A DNA stretch of 64,000 nucleotides from Natronomonas moolapensis 8.8.11 (GCF_000591055.1 NC_020388.1:1798001-1862000), one strand, 5' to 3'. Shown: positions 42,966-51,100, counted from the stretch's first letter. Numbers and translations are program-made. The notes: generated by a model from the letters alone, not told the origin.

Positions 42966-43510
42966 ATCCGGGCTAGTCGAGCCGATATAAAAACTCTTCC
43001 GGCGCCCGGATGCCGGTCGGCGGTTTCGATACTCCAGCCGCCGGTGTTAGCTGTAATTGAGGGCGCTACGCCCCCTTTTCAGCGAGCGCTAGAGGGGCGA
43101 GCAGGGAGGGTACAGCGCCCGCAGGAGTTGCTGGCACGTTCTCCGCCACGGTTAGCACCCCTGCGGTCGAAAGGCGATGTTCACCGCGTCTCCGAGGGTG
43201 TGCAAGCGCGAGGAGACGCGCGAACCGTCGGTCGTGGCAGAGTGTCCGTCCGGGAGGGGCGAGACGCTCCAAACTGTTATAATAGAAGTCGCCTGCGGTG
43301 TCCGGAGCCGCTGTGTCTACGCCGGATCCAAGCGCCGATACAGAAACGGGAACCCCCACCCCCGACGAACGAGGGGCGAGTAGCTCCGAGCGCGGTAGAG
43401 CGAGATGAGGTGGGGTCGGGCAGTTCAGACATCCCTTACGGACCTCCGAAGCGACGAGTGAGGCGCTACTGATTTGATTCAGACTGTTCGTACGTCGGTG
43501 CTGAACGGCC
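42966..43510. other. Non-coding/decayed region of about 540 bases
   Basis: There is no convincing gene. A hairpin AGGGCG-CTA-CGCCCC followed by TTTT lies at about 43056-43081 and could be a plus-strand terminator or an insertion-element end. A minus-strand open frame of 97 codons (43066-43359, GTG start) has poor composition (APPGRTLCHD, LALAHPRRRG). The region sits 1.2 kb from the tnpB remnant and may be debris of the same family. Confidence 0.4.
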
Positions 43511-43780
43511 TCAGACCCCGACTGTATCGGACGATTCCGCGTCGCCGTACGTCGTCTCGAGAAACGCGATGATCCGTGCCGATTGGCTCATCGAGACGCC
43601 GTACCCGTCGGCCACGAGCACGGGTACCTGCCGCTGGCCCGTGGCCGATTTCACCTCGGTGCGCTTCGAATGGAGCCCCTCGACCCAGACGCTGTCGAAC
43701 GCTACATTCAACTCCTCGAGTGTGTCGACCACGCGCTCGCAGTACGGGCAGCCCTCGAGGCGGTATAGCGTGACAGTCAT
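43511..43780 (-). CDS. Glutaredoxin-like protein
   Basis: This 89-aa thioredoxin-fold protein has the redox motif C-P-Y-C at residues 11-14 (LYRLEGCPYCERV). The cis-Pro region is Q-V-P-V-L-V-A-D-G, and S-A-R-I-I-A-F-L-E follows as the last helix, as in glutaredoxins and GST N-terminal domains. Haloarchaea use gamma-glutamylcysteine rather than glutathione, so the partner thiol is probably that. It is separated from a zinc protein and a peroxiredoxin-like gene by short gaps. Confidence 0.88.
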   Translation of the reverse strand: MTVTLYRLEGCPYCERVVDTLEELNVAFDSVWVEGLHSKRTEVKSATGQRQVPVLVADGYGVSMSQSARIIAFLETTYGDAESSDTVGV

Positions 43781-43869
43781 ACGATCACATACGCGGTGGG
43801 GATTAAAAAACCGCCGGGGGCGACTGCCCCGAACAACACCACCAAGCAGCTCCGGGCCGTACCCCCAGC

Positions 43870-44169
43870 ATGGCGACGCCAGTTACGTACTACTGCCCGC
43901 ACTGTGAGACCGTCGTCGAACTGCAGCGCGAGGGATATCTCGCCGACAAGTCCGTGACGCCGTACCCACTCGAGGGCTGGAACTACGTCCCCGTCGAGGC
44001 GGACTACGCGGCCGACGACGCCGACGGCGTCCGGTTCGTCTGTGGATCCGACGGATCCGCGCGCGACCCCGGGGCCGATGGGTGTGGGAAACCGTTCTAC
44101 CTCTCGTTCGTCCGCCCCGGAACCACCGATGCGGGGGCGGCGGTCGACCCGACTACTCGACCCAAGTGA
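43870..44169 (+). CDS. Small zinc-binding protein of unknown function
   Basis: The 99-aa protein begins MATPVTYYCPHCETVVELQR. It has a first C-x2-C pair at residues 9-12 and a second C near F-V-C-G-S plus D-G-C-G-K, which together could bind zinc. It is acidic and lacks a signal or membrane helix. Family unknown. It lies 50 nt upstream of the peroxiredoxin-like gene on the same strand, so co-transcription is possible. Confidence 0.68.
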   Translation: MATPVTYYCPHCETVVELQREGYLADKSVTPYPLEGWNYVPVEADYAADDADGVRFVCGSDGSARDPGADGCGKPFYLSFVRPGTTDAGAAVDPTTRPK

Positions 44170-44219
44170 CGCCCCGGTGCTCCCCACGTATTTAGTTCTC
44201 GCCGGGTGCACACGTGGAC

Positions 44220-44696
44220 ATGGTACCTGCAGTCGGCGAGACGCCACCGGCGTTCGAGGCGCTGTTGTGCGATGGCGAAACGTTCCGCCCGACGGCGCTC
44301 TCCGACGCGCTCGGCGACCGGGGGACCGTCCTGATCTTCGACGGCTTCGCCTTTTCGGCCATCGCGCAGAACTGGTGGACTCGATACGACACGCTCGGAT
44401 GGGGCACGTTCGAGGGGGTACAGGTGTACGGGATCGTCCGCGATGGCCCCTACTCGATCAATGAGTTCCTCCGCGGACTCGAGAGCCCGTTTTCGATGTT
44501 TTCGGATTCCGACGGCAACGTCGCCGATTCGTACGACCTCTCGGTCGAACGCGATGGGATGGCCGGTATCGAGACGTCCCGACGGGCCGTGTTCGTTCTC
44601 GACGACGCGGGCCTCGTTCGACACGCCTGGGACACCGAGGAGTGGATCTACCCCGTTCCGACCGAGGAGATCGAGGCGGCGATCGCGGAGTTGTGA
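44220..44696 (+). CDS. AhpC/TSA-like protein lacking the peroxidatic cysteine
   Basis: This 158-aa thioredoxin-fold protein is aligned with 1-Cys/atypical peroxiredoxins: V-G-E-T-P-P-A-F, V-L-I-F-D-G-F-A-F-S and S-D-S-D-G-N-V-A. Where active enzymes have F-A-F-T-P-V-C, this one has F-A-F-S-A-I-A-Q, so position 49 is Ala in place of the peroxidatic Cys. The only Cys is residue 17. It is therefore unlikely to be a standard peroxidase and may be a redox-inert relative. ATG at 44220 is chosen. A TATA-like TATTTAG lies about 25-31 nt upstream. Confidence 0.8.
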   Translation: MVPAVGETPPAFEALLCDGETFRPTALSDALGDRGTVLIFDGFAFSAIAQNWWTRYDTLGWGTFEGVQVYGIVRDGPYSINEFLRGLESPFSMFSDSDGNVADSYDLSVERDGMAGIETSRRAVFVLDDAGLVRHAWDTEEWIYPVPTEEIEAAIAEL

Positions 44697-44766
44697 GGCG
44701 GGGGCGGTGACATCCTCCTCGCCGTAAACGGAGCGGGATCGAAGATCCCGCAGGCAGTCGGGCTTC

Positions 44767-44827
44767 GTCGTTCGAACGGCGCGAGCGCCGTTCGGGATGA
44801 CGAGAGAGCTCCGCTCTCTCGAACCAC
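44767..44827. repeat. Double-hairpin element, copy A
   Basis: Plus-strand order: GTCGTT, hairpin CGAACGGCG-CGAG-CGCCGTTCG (9-bp stem), spacer GGATGA, hairpin CGAGAGAGC-TCC-GCTCTCTCG (9-bp stem), AACCAC. Copy B has the same order with different stem sequences. It lies in the non-coding tail of the tnpB remnant. Confidence 0.7.
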
Positions 44828-44874
44828 CCGACGACGGCGAGGCTTCCCGTACCGCAGGTGGGATATTTGCCGGT

Positions 44875-45126
44875 CTACGATACGACCTGTTCTCTCGTGG
44901 TGAATGTCCCGCTCTCGCGGTCGAACAGGTGTACCGATGGCTGTGTCGTTCGAAAATCTTTGATTTTCGTGATGACGAGAGACTACGTCTCTCGAACCAC
45001 CACACAGCCGTTACTCTTATCCTCGCCGTGAGGACTCGGAGTTATCTTCTGACGCATATTTTCCGCCCCATTACAATCCGCGTTCCCGACCAACTCGCAC
45101 GACGGGCAGACGTATAGCCAACCACC
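44875..45126 (-). pseudogene. C-terminal fragment of TnpB (RNA-guided nuclease family)
   Basis: Reading on the minus strand gives GGWLYVCPSCELVGNADCNG, then A-E-N-M-R-Q-K-I-T-P-S-P-H-G-E-D-K-S-N-G. After the inserted hairpin element comes Q-P-S-V-H-L-F-D-R-E-S-G-T-F-T-T-R-E-Q and a TAG. This is the C-terminal zinc knuckle and tail of a haloarchaeal TnpB (C-P-S-C ... A-D-x-N-G-A-E-N). The RuvC domain and N-terminus are missing, and an in-frame TAG lies inside the insert, so it is a pseudogene. Confidence 0.75.
44945..45000. repeat. Double-hairpin element, copy B (inserted in tnpB remnant)
   Basis: Plus-strand order: GTCGTT, hairpin CGAAAATC-TTT-GATTTTCG (8-bp stem), spacer TGATGA, hairpin CGAGAGAC-TAC-GTCTCTCG (8-bp stem), AACCAC. 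It splits the TnpB tail between N-G-C-V and Q-P-S-V. The stem bases differ from copy A, but every pair is maintained. Confidence 0.7.
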
Positions 45127-45172
45127 CGCGCCGCGACGGTAGGCTTATTCCCGGCCGGTAAGACCCTCATCC

Positions 45173-46342
45173 ATGCGACTCGACGGAATCCGTGTCCTCG
45201 ATCTCACCCGGCTGCTTCCGGGCCCCTACGCGACGCAGTTGCTCGCCGACGCCGGTGCCGACGTGATCAAGGTCGAAGACACCAAAAGCGGGGACTACGC
45301 CCGAGAGATGCCGCCCACGACCGACGAGGGGATCGGTGCGATCTTCGACGCGGTAAACCGTGGTAAGCGCAGCGTCGCGCTCGATCTCAAGAGCGACGGC
45401 GGACAGACGGCGTTTTACGACCTGCTCGAAGACGCTGACGTCGTCGTCGAGAGCTTCCGTCCGGGGGTGGCCGAGCGGCTCGGCGTCGGCTACGACGCGG
45501 TCTCCGAACGCCGGCCGGATGTGGTGTATTGCTCGCTTACGGGGTACGGACAGAACGGTCCGTACGCCGATCGACCCAGCCACGATCTCAACTGTATCGG
45601 GCTTTCGGGGCTTCTCGATATGAACCGCCGGAGCGTCGACGAGGCGCCGCGGCTTCCGGGCTACCAGATCGCCGACATCGGCGGCGGGTTGCTCGCCGCC
45701 TTTGCGGTCTGTTCCGCGCTGTTGTCCCGCGAGCTCGGCAACAGTGGCGGCGAGTACCTCGACGTGTCGATGACCGACGCGGTCGTCGCCTTCTCGCAGA
45801 CCGTCGCGCCCGATGCGCTCCGGGGATCGGATCCACGCCCGGGCGAGACGCCGTTCACCGGCGAATATCCCTGTTACGGTGTCTACGAGGCGAGCGACGG
45901 CAACTACGTCACGTTCGGCGCGCTCGAGCCGAAGTTCTTCGAGGCATTCTGTGCGGCCGTCGACCGCCCCGAGTTGGCCGCCGAGCACACGTCGGAGGAC
46001 CCGTCGGTTCGGGCGGCCCTCCGTGCGGAACTCGAGTCGATCTTCGCCGAACGGACCCGCGACGAGTGGGTGTCGCTTCTGGCGGACGTGGACACGGCGT
46101 TCGGCGGCGTCTACACCCCCGAAGAGGCGCTCGAACACCCTCAGATCGAGGCCAGAGGATACGTCCGGCGGCCGGACGACGGCGCGCCACGAATCGGGTT
46201 TCCCGTCCGAGGGAGCGACGTACCGCGCGCGGACGGCCGGGCGCTTCCGGACCACGGCGAACACACGGTACCGATACTCGAGGCGGCTGGCTACGACGCC
46301 GATACGATCGATCGCCTCCGCTCGGACGACGCGATCAAGTGA
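45173..46342 (+). CDS. CaiB/BaiF family CoA-transferase
   Basis: This 389-aa class III CoA-transferase moves CoA between carboxylic acids. The N-terminus L-D-G-I-R-V-L-D-L-T-R-L-L-P-G-P, then A-D-V-I-K-V-E-D and N-R-G-K-R-S-V-A-L-D-L-K, are family hallmarks. The catalytic Asp probably lies in Y-L-D-V-S-M-T-D-A. It resembles alpha-methylacyl-CoA racemase/formyl-CoA transferase homologues; the substrate is not deducible. It starts just beyond the truncated mobile element and converges with the EamA gene. Confidence 0.88.
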   Translation: MRLDGIRVLDLTRLLPGPYATQLLADAGADVIKVEDTKSGDYAREMPPTTDEGIGAIFDAVNRGKRSVALDLKSDGGQTAFYDLLEDADVVVESFRPGVAERLGVGYDAVSERRPDVVYCSLTGYGQNGPYADRPSHDLNCIGLSGLLDMNRRSVDEAPRLPGYQIADIGGGLLAAFAVCSALLSRELGNSGGEYLDVSMTDAVVAFSQTVAPDALRGSDPRPGETPFTGEYPCYGVYEASDGNYVTFGALEPKFFEAFCAAVDRPELAAEHTSEDPSVRAALRAELESIFAERTRDEWVSLLADVDTAFGGVYTPEEALEHPQIEARGYVRRPDDGAPRIGFPVRGSDVPRADGRALPDHGEHTVPILEAAGYDADTIDRLRSDDAIK

Positions 46343-46345
46343 GCG

Positions 46346-47251
46346 CTATCCGGCGGCCGCGATCACGTCGGCGATCGCGTGCCGTTTCAACAGTGCGAAC
46401 CCGACGAACACGATCACGAAGCCGAGCACTGACAGAGGGCCGACGGACTCGCCGAGCAGGAACACCCCGGCGATCGTCGCCACGATCGGGACCAGATACG
46501 TCACGAGGCTGACCTCGAAGGCCCCGCGCTCGCTCAACACGGTGAAGTAGATCACGAACGCGATGGCGGTCGAGAAGACGCCGAGGTAGACGACCGCTCC
46601 GATGGCGATCGGATCGACGAGCGCGGTCGGCACCGATTCCCCGCCCGCAAAGCTGAACACGTGGAGGACGACGCCACCGACGAGCATCGCCCATCCGGTC
46701 ATCGCGACCCGCTCCATCGACGGGCGAGCACGCTGGATCAGGACGCCGCCGAGCGAGACGCTCACCACCTGACCGACGACGAGGAGTCGGCCGAGGGTAT
46801 CGCTCCCCGTCAGATTTCCCGGGTCGGGCCGGACGATCAGCCCGATCCCGACGAACCCGACGACGACGCCGAGCGTTCCGACGGCCGAGAGGCGTTCGTC
46901 GAGGAGGACGAGCGCCCACAGCGCGGTGACGATCGGGACGAGCGCCTGCAGGATCGCGGCGATGCCGCTCGGGACGGTCTGTTGGCCGACGAACAACAGT
47001 CCGTTTCCGGCGACGAGGAAGACGCCACCGGCAGCGATTGCGGCGACGTTGTTCCGGCCGGTCGGAACCCATCCCCGGTCGTCGGTCGTCACGCCGACGT
47101 ATCCCAAGAGGAGAATCGCTGCGACGTCGTACCGGAACGCCGCAAACAGGAGCGGCGGCAGATATCCCAGTCCGATCGAAATCGCGGGGAACGACACGCC
47201 CCAGAGGAGCGAGAGACCGACGAGCAAAGCCGGGACGCGGAGGCGAGACAC
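46346..47251 (-). CDS. EamA (DMT-superfamily) transporter
   Basis: This inner-membrane protein of about 301 aa has ten hydrophobic helices in two EamA repeats (first: LLVGLSLLWGVSFPAISIGL; second begins near the LGRLLVVGQVVSVSLGGVLI region). Conserved motifs include A-I-L-Q-A-L-V-P-I-V-T-A-L and S-T-A-I-A-F-V-I-Y-F. Such proteins export metabolites or amino acids; the substrate is unknown. GTG at 47251 (VSRLRVPALLVG) is chosen because it begins the first helix; upstream codons look non-coding. Confidence 0.85.
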   Translation of the reverse strand: MSRLRVPALLVGLSLLWGVSFPAISIGLGYLPPLLFAAFRYDVAAILLLGYVGVTTDDRGWVPTGRNNVAAIAAGGVFLVAGNGLLFVGQQTVPSGIAAILQALVPIVTALWALVLLDERLSAVGTLGVVVGFVGIGLIVRPDPGNLTGSDTLGRLLVVGQVVSVSLGGVLIQRARPSMERVAMTGWAMLVGGVVLHVFSFAGGESVPTALVDPIAIGAVVYLGVFSTAIAFVIYFTVLSERGAFEVSLVTYLVPIVATIAGVFLLGESVGPLSVLGFVIVFVGFALLKRHAIADVIAAAG

Positions 47252-47533
47252 GACGAGTTGTTCCCGCGAGAGGGTAAAATCCCTACCGGAATGCGAACAG
47301 GCGATCCGGCGACGACTGGCGAGCGTGGATCGCAGTGGGCGTCCTCGACGCCTCGCTCCCGCCTGGGCGACTCGCCAGCGAGCGGTCAACGCATACGGCC
47401 CCTGCTCGCGTTCTGATATATAACTCATTGCTCGGGGGAGGTCAACTCTCGGCGACGGCGATAATCAGCAAAATTTGCTTTCTTCGGCGACGATACCAGC
47501 AGATATACAACGGCGGCTTGCCCAAACGATCCC

Positions 47534-47668
47534 ATGGAAGATGACCGATTCGGCGGCCTAGGCCGACGTGCTATCGGTCGCTGGTGCGCTCTCGACGCCA
47601 GCCTCCAGGGCAGCCTCGTCGCTCTCGCGATAGCCGCCGCCGTGACCTTCGGTGCCGAGATCCCATGA
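47534..47668 (+). CDS. 44-aa peptide overlapping the YeiH-like gene
   Basis: The frame begins MEDDRFGGLGRRAIGRWCAL and ends in a hydrophobic helix S-L-V-A-L-A-I-A-A-A-V-T-F-G-A-E-I-P before TGA. The stop overlaps the start of the transporter (ATGA), typical of translational coupling. It could be a real small membrane protein or a leader. It is also possible that it is the displaced N-terminus of the transporter. Confidence 0.5.
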   Translation: MEDDRFGGLGRRAIGRWCALDASLQGSLVALAIAAAVTFGAEIP

Positions 47669-48654
47669 TCGCCGCGGTCGGCCGGACGCTCCCCGGTATC
47701 GTTGTTCTCTGTCTCGGCGCGTTGGCGGCGCGCCGGTTCTCGACGCTCGCCGGTGTCAGCGAACTGCTGTTGGCCATCGGATTGGGCGTCGCCCTCGCGA
47801 ACACAGTCGGCGTCCCGGAGCGGGTCCGTGCCGGAGTGGGGACACACGACGTCTGGCTCGCCGCGGGAATCGTGTTGCTCGGGGGCTCGCTGACGCTCGG
47901 GTCCGTCCTCGAAACCGGCAACAGTGTTTTGTTGTTGTTGGTCACCGCCGTGACGGTCACTGTCCTTCTGGTGGAGGCGATCGCTCGGAACGTCGCTGGA
48001 TTGACCGAGCGACTCGGATCACTGCTCGCCGCCGGGGCCGGGATCTGCGGCGTCTCGGCGGTCGTCGCCGTCGGCGGTGCGATCCGCGCGAAGGAGACAC
48101 AGATCGCCTACGCCGCCGCGGTTATCCTGTTGGTCGATGCGGTTACGATCGTCGTCTATCCGATCGTCGGCTCCGTGCTCGGTCTCTCCGGGATCGCCTT
48201 CGGGGTCTGGACCGGAGTCAGTATGCTCTCGACCGGGCCGGTGGTCGCCGTCGGATTCGCCCACTCAGAGGTCGCCGGCCAGTGGGCGACGGTGACGAAA
48301 CTCGCGCGCAACGTTTTGATCGGCGCCGTCGCGCTCGGCTACGCGAGTTACTACGCGCGGCGGGGATCCGGCGGCCAGACCTCTCTTCGGATGTTGTGGG
48401 CGAACTTTCCGAAGTTCGTCCTCGGGTTTCTTGCCTTCGTCGGTCTCGCGAGCGCCGGGGTCTTCTCGCCCGGGCAACGCGCTTCGATGGCGAACGCCGT
48501 CGATTGGCTGTTCTTGTTGGCGTTCGTCGGTCTCGGGACGGAGATCCGAATCGAGGACATCCGACGGACCGGCTTCGCCCCCGCACTCGTCGTGTTCGGG
48601 GTGGTATCGGTCGTGAGCGCCCTGTCGCTCGCGGTCGCGCTTGCGGTGTTCTGA
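47665..48654 (+). CDS. YeiH/UPF0324-family membrane protein
   Basis: About 329 aa with nine to ten hydrophobic helices. It has the family pattern L-L-A-I-G-L-G-V-A-L-A-N-T-V-G-V-P, A-A-G-A-G-I-C-G-V-S-A and Y-A-A-A-V-I-L-L-V-D, and ends A-F-V-G-L-G-T-E-I-R. UPF0324 (YeiH) proteins are putative sulfate- or anion-related exporters; the function is not settled. Its start ATG overlaps the stop of the 44-aa peptide. The rhomboid gene follows about 77 nt later on the same strand. Confidence 0.83.
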   Translation: MIAAVGRTLPGIVVLCLGALAARRFSTLAGVSELLLAIGLGVALANTVGVPERVRAGVGTHDVWLAAGIVLLGGSLTLGSVLETGNSVLLLLVTAVTVTVLLVEAIARNVAGLTERLGSLLAAGAGICGVSAVVAVGGAIRAKETQIAYAAAVILLVDAVTIVVYPIVGSVLGLSGIAFGVWTGVSMLSTGPVVAVGFAHSEVAGQWATVTKLARNVLIGAVALGYASYYARRGSGGQTSLRMLWANFPKFVLGFLAFVGLASAGVFSPGQRASMANAVDWLFLLAFVGLGTEIRIEDIRRTGFAPALVVFGVVSVVSALSLAVALAVF

Positions 48655-48731
48655 GGGCTTCCTCGACCGCCGTCGGGGACTGTGCCCCCCGAACCGGGAG
48701 GTTATTTGTCCGGCCGGCCCCTCGAATCGAT

Positions 48732-50378
48732 ATGGATTCGTCGGCCCTTATGTGGCATTCCGCCCTCGTGGCGGGGGTCGTCGTTTCGCTTGCAACCCTC
48801 GTGTACGTGAGTCGGCCCGGTGGGCGGTGGGGGGCGATCGCCCGAAAACGACTCGTGATGGGACTCCCGTGGGGTACGCTCGTCGCCGTCGCGGGCGTCG
48901 CCTGTTTTTATTTGTTCGTCCAGGACGGCCTCGCGAACCCCCGAAATCCCCTCGAGATACCGTTTCGGGCCTACAGCTACTTTTATCCGCTCGGGATCCT
49001 CACCTCCGGGTTCGCCCACACGAGTCTGGGCCACGTTACGAGCAACCTGCTCGGGACGTTGGTCTTCGGGTCGCTGGCCGAGTACGCCTGGAGTCACTTT
49101 CCCCGCCGCCGCGGGCGCTCGTCGTTCGCGTCGCTCGGATCGAACCCCTTCGTCCGGATCGCGGCGTGGACTCTCGGCGCCGCAGGCGCGGCCGTCGCGA
49201 CGTCGACGTTCGGGCTCGGCCCGGTGATCGGGTTCTCCGGAGCCCTCTTCGCGTTCGTCGGGTTCGCGCTGGTCCGGTTCCCGATCGCGACCGTCGTTGC
49301 CGCCCTCTCGACGCGGGTCGTCACCCAACTGTACAACGCGATCCGCGTGCCGGAAGTCCAACAGTCGGCCGCGGAGACGTTCTCGCGGCCGTGGTGGGCG
49401 GGAATCGCGATACAGGGCCACGCCGTCGGCCTGTTGCTCGGTGTCGTGGCCGGGACGGCGCTTCTGTACCGCCGGGACGTTCGCCCGACCCCCGAACACG
49501 TCTGGCTCGCAGCGCTCGCCTTCGCCGTCGATCGGGGGCTGTGGGCCGTCTACCTCCCGGAAGGCTCCGAGACCTACCGGCTATTCAGGGCGCTCGGGAT
49601 GGCCGCAGTCTTCGTCCTCGCCGCGATCGTGGCGGGCGGGACGTCGGCGACGACCCGGGCGTTGCTCCCGAGTGTCGATCTCTCGCGCCGAGACGTGGCG
49701 TTCGGGGTGGTCTTCGCCGCGCTCGTGGCGGTCGCGTTCGTCGGCGTCCCGCTGAACCTGTCCGCGGTCGAGGACCCGACGGCCGGCGTCGGGGAGGCCG
49801 ACGCGGTCGAGGTCGGAGATTACACCGTCCTCTACGCTGAGGGCGTCGAGAACCGGTTCGTCTCCTCGGTTCCGGTCCCCGGCGGCGAAAACCGGACCGA
49901 GAACCGCGTCAAATCGAGCGGCCTCATCGTCGTCTCCGAGCGCCGGAACATCTGGTGGGAGGAGGTCTCCGCCGCACGCTTGGAGTCGGCCGGTGCCGCG
50001 ACGATCCGCGTCGGCGGCCTCGCCTGGAGCGAGGACGTCCGGGCGACGCGGACGACCTGGGCCGTCGCGGGCGGGAACGCGACGTATCACGTCCGCCTCG
50101 GGCTTGCGGCCGAGAACAGCAGCGATCGCCCCGTCGTGTTCCGGGCGGACCCCGTCGAGGCCGACGCCGTCGTCGACGGCCGGCGGCTGTCGATCGCACC
50201 GGCCGGCGACGGCTTCGAGGTCGCCGTCTCCCGCCGCAACGAGACGCTCGGGAGGGCAGCCATCCCGCCGGGGAACGGGACAGTGACGACGGGAGGCGTC
50301 ACGCTCTTTCGGGAAAACCGGAACCTGTTCGCGGAGCGCGGGCTAACGCGAGTCCGGATCGCCAGGCGGGCCGGATGA
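48732..50378 (+). CDS. Rhomboid-family intramembrane protease with C-terminal extracellular domain
   Basis: This 548-aa protein has a six-helix rhomboid core. The catalytic Ser169 lies in G-F-S-G-A-L-F, His230 in I-Q-G-H-A-V-G, and the loop H-T-S-L-G-H-V-T-S-N is conserved. Further helices lie at about 255-360. The last 180 residues form a beta-rich domain with possible N-glycosylation sites (N-R-T, N-A-T and N-S-S), probably outside the cell. The C-terminal domain is not part of the usual rhomboid. Confidence 0.88.
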   Translation: MDSSALMWHSALVAGVVVSLATLVYVSRPGGRWGAIARKRLVMGLPWGTLVAVAGVACFYLFVQDGLANPRNPLEIPFRAYSYFYPLGILTSGFAHTSLGHVTSNLLGTLVFGSLAEYAWSHFPRRRGRSSFASLGSNPFVRIAAWTLGAAGAAVATSTFGLGPVIGFSGALFAFVGFALVRFPIATVVAALSTRVVTQLYNAIRVPEVQQSAAETFSRPWWAGIAIQGHAVGLLLGVVAGTALLYRRDVRPTPEHVWLAALAFAVDRGLWAVYLPEGSETYRLFRALGMAAVFVLAAIVAGGTSATTRALLPSVDLSRRDVAFGVVFAALVAVAFVGVPLNLSAVEDPTAGVGEADAVEVGDYTVLYAEGVENRFVSSVPVPGGENRTENRVKSSGLIVVSERRNIWWEEVSAARLESAGAATIRVGGLAWSEDVRATRTTWAVAGGNATYHVRLGLAAENSSDRPVVFRADPVEADAVVDGRRLSIAPAGDGFEVAVSRRNETLGRAAIPPGNGTVTTGGVTLFRENRNLFAERGLTRVRIARRAG

Positions 50379-50390
50379 CCCCGCCGGTGG

Positions 50391-51032
50391 TCACTCCCAC
50401 TCGATCCGGTAGACTTCGGTGTCGATCGATCGGGTCTCGGAGTCGTGGTGTTCGAACTGCCGGGGGAGTTCGAACTCCGCGGCGAAAGCGTGAGTGACTT
50501 GCCCGCCGTTGTCGCCGGCGAACGCCCGGACGAACGACTCGCTGCCCGCATTGTGGACCGAATACGAGACCGACGAGACCGCCGCCGCGGCCTCCAGGAA
50601 CGCCCGATCGGCCCCTTCGTTGCCGGACTGTGCGCCGAACGGCGGATTCATGAGCACGGTCGCGTCGCCGCCGGGCACCAGCGGGAGGTCGGTTACGTCG
50701 CCGCGAACCCACGAGACGTCGGTCATCGCGCCCACGCGTCGCTCGTTCTCCCGCGCCGTCGAAAGCGGCGCGGGATCGATGTCGACCCCCACGACCAACT
50801 CGGGGCCGCGAAGGGCCGCCCCCAGCGCGAGCATTCCCGTCCCGCAGCCGAGGTCGAGTACCGTCCGCCCCTCGACGTCACCGTTGAGGTCGGCGACGTG
50901 GACGATGTGTGCCGCCAGATCGGGCGGCGTGTGGTACTGCTCCAGCGGTGCGTGTGGGTCCTCGAACCCCGCAACGACGGCCAACTCCTGGGCCAACCGC
51001 CGGCGCGTCGCACCCGCAGTTCCGTCTGTCAT
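50391..51032 (-). CDS. METTL5-like RNA/protein methyltransferase
   Basis: About 213 aa. The SAM motif I is V-L-D-L-G-C-G-T-G-M-L, motif II is G-V-D-I-D-P, and N-P-P-F (V-L-M-N-P-P-F-G-A-Q) is the N6-adenine methyltransferase motif. The opening L-E-Q-Y-H-T-P-P-D-L-A-A-H-I fits archaeal homologues of METTL5, which modifies small-subunit rRNA. A strong TATA region (AAATATTTAT, minus strand GATAAATATTT) lies just upstream. It converges with the rhomboid gene. Confidence 0.85.
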   Translation of the reverse strand: MTDGTAGATRRRLAQELAVVAGFEDPHAPLEQYHTPPDLAAHIVHVADLNGDVEGRTVLDLGCGTGMLALGAALRGPELVVGVDIDPAPLSTARENERRVGAMTDVSWVRGDVTDLPLVPGGDATVLMNPPFGAQSGNEGADRAFLEAAAAVSSVSYSVHNAGSESFVRAFAGDNGGQVTHAFAAEFELPRQFEHHDSETRSIDTEVYRIEWE

Positions 51033-51100
51033 CGTTGAAAATACTTTCCGGGTATACGGATAAATATTTGTATGCGTATTAGTTATATCTTGGGCGGCAG

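Larger units (their letters stand above)
44708..45126 (-). mobile_element. Remnant of an IS1341/IS605-type element (3' part with right end)
   Basis: The minus strand holds the last part of tnpB, then a non-coding tail and a right end. The tail includes the hairpin GCGGGATC-GAA-GATCCCGC (44733-44751) and ends ACGGCGAGGAGGATGTCAC near 44708. The tail after tnpB is where the omega/guide RNA scaffold of TnpB systems is normally encoded. The 5' part of the element is gone; the CaiB-type gene begins 47 nt beyond it. A palindromic unit is inserted in each of the coding and tail parts. Confidence 0.65.

Noticed and set aside
43066-43359. 97-codon minus-strand frame with GTG start
   Set aside because: Composition is not haloarchaeal protein-like and no domain is recognisable; kept only as part of the uncertain region.
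47652-48731. Long upstream extension of the rhomboid frame
   Set aside because: It overlaps the YeiH-like gene in another frame and is arginine-rich; the ATG at 48732 begins the first membrane helix.
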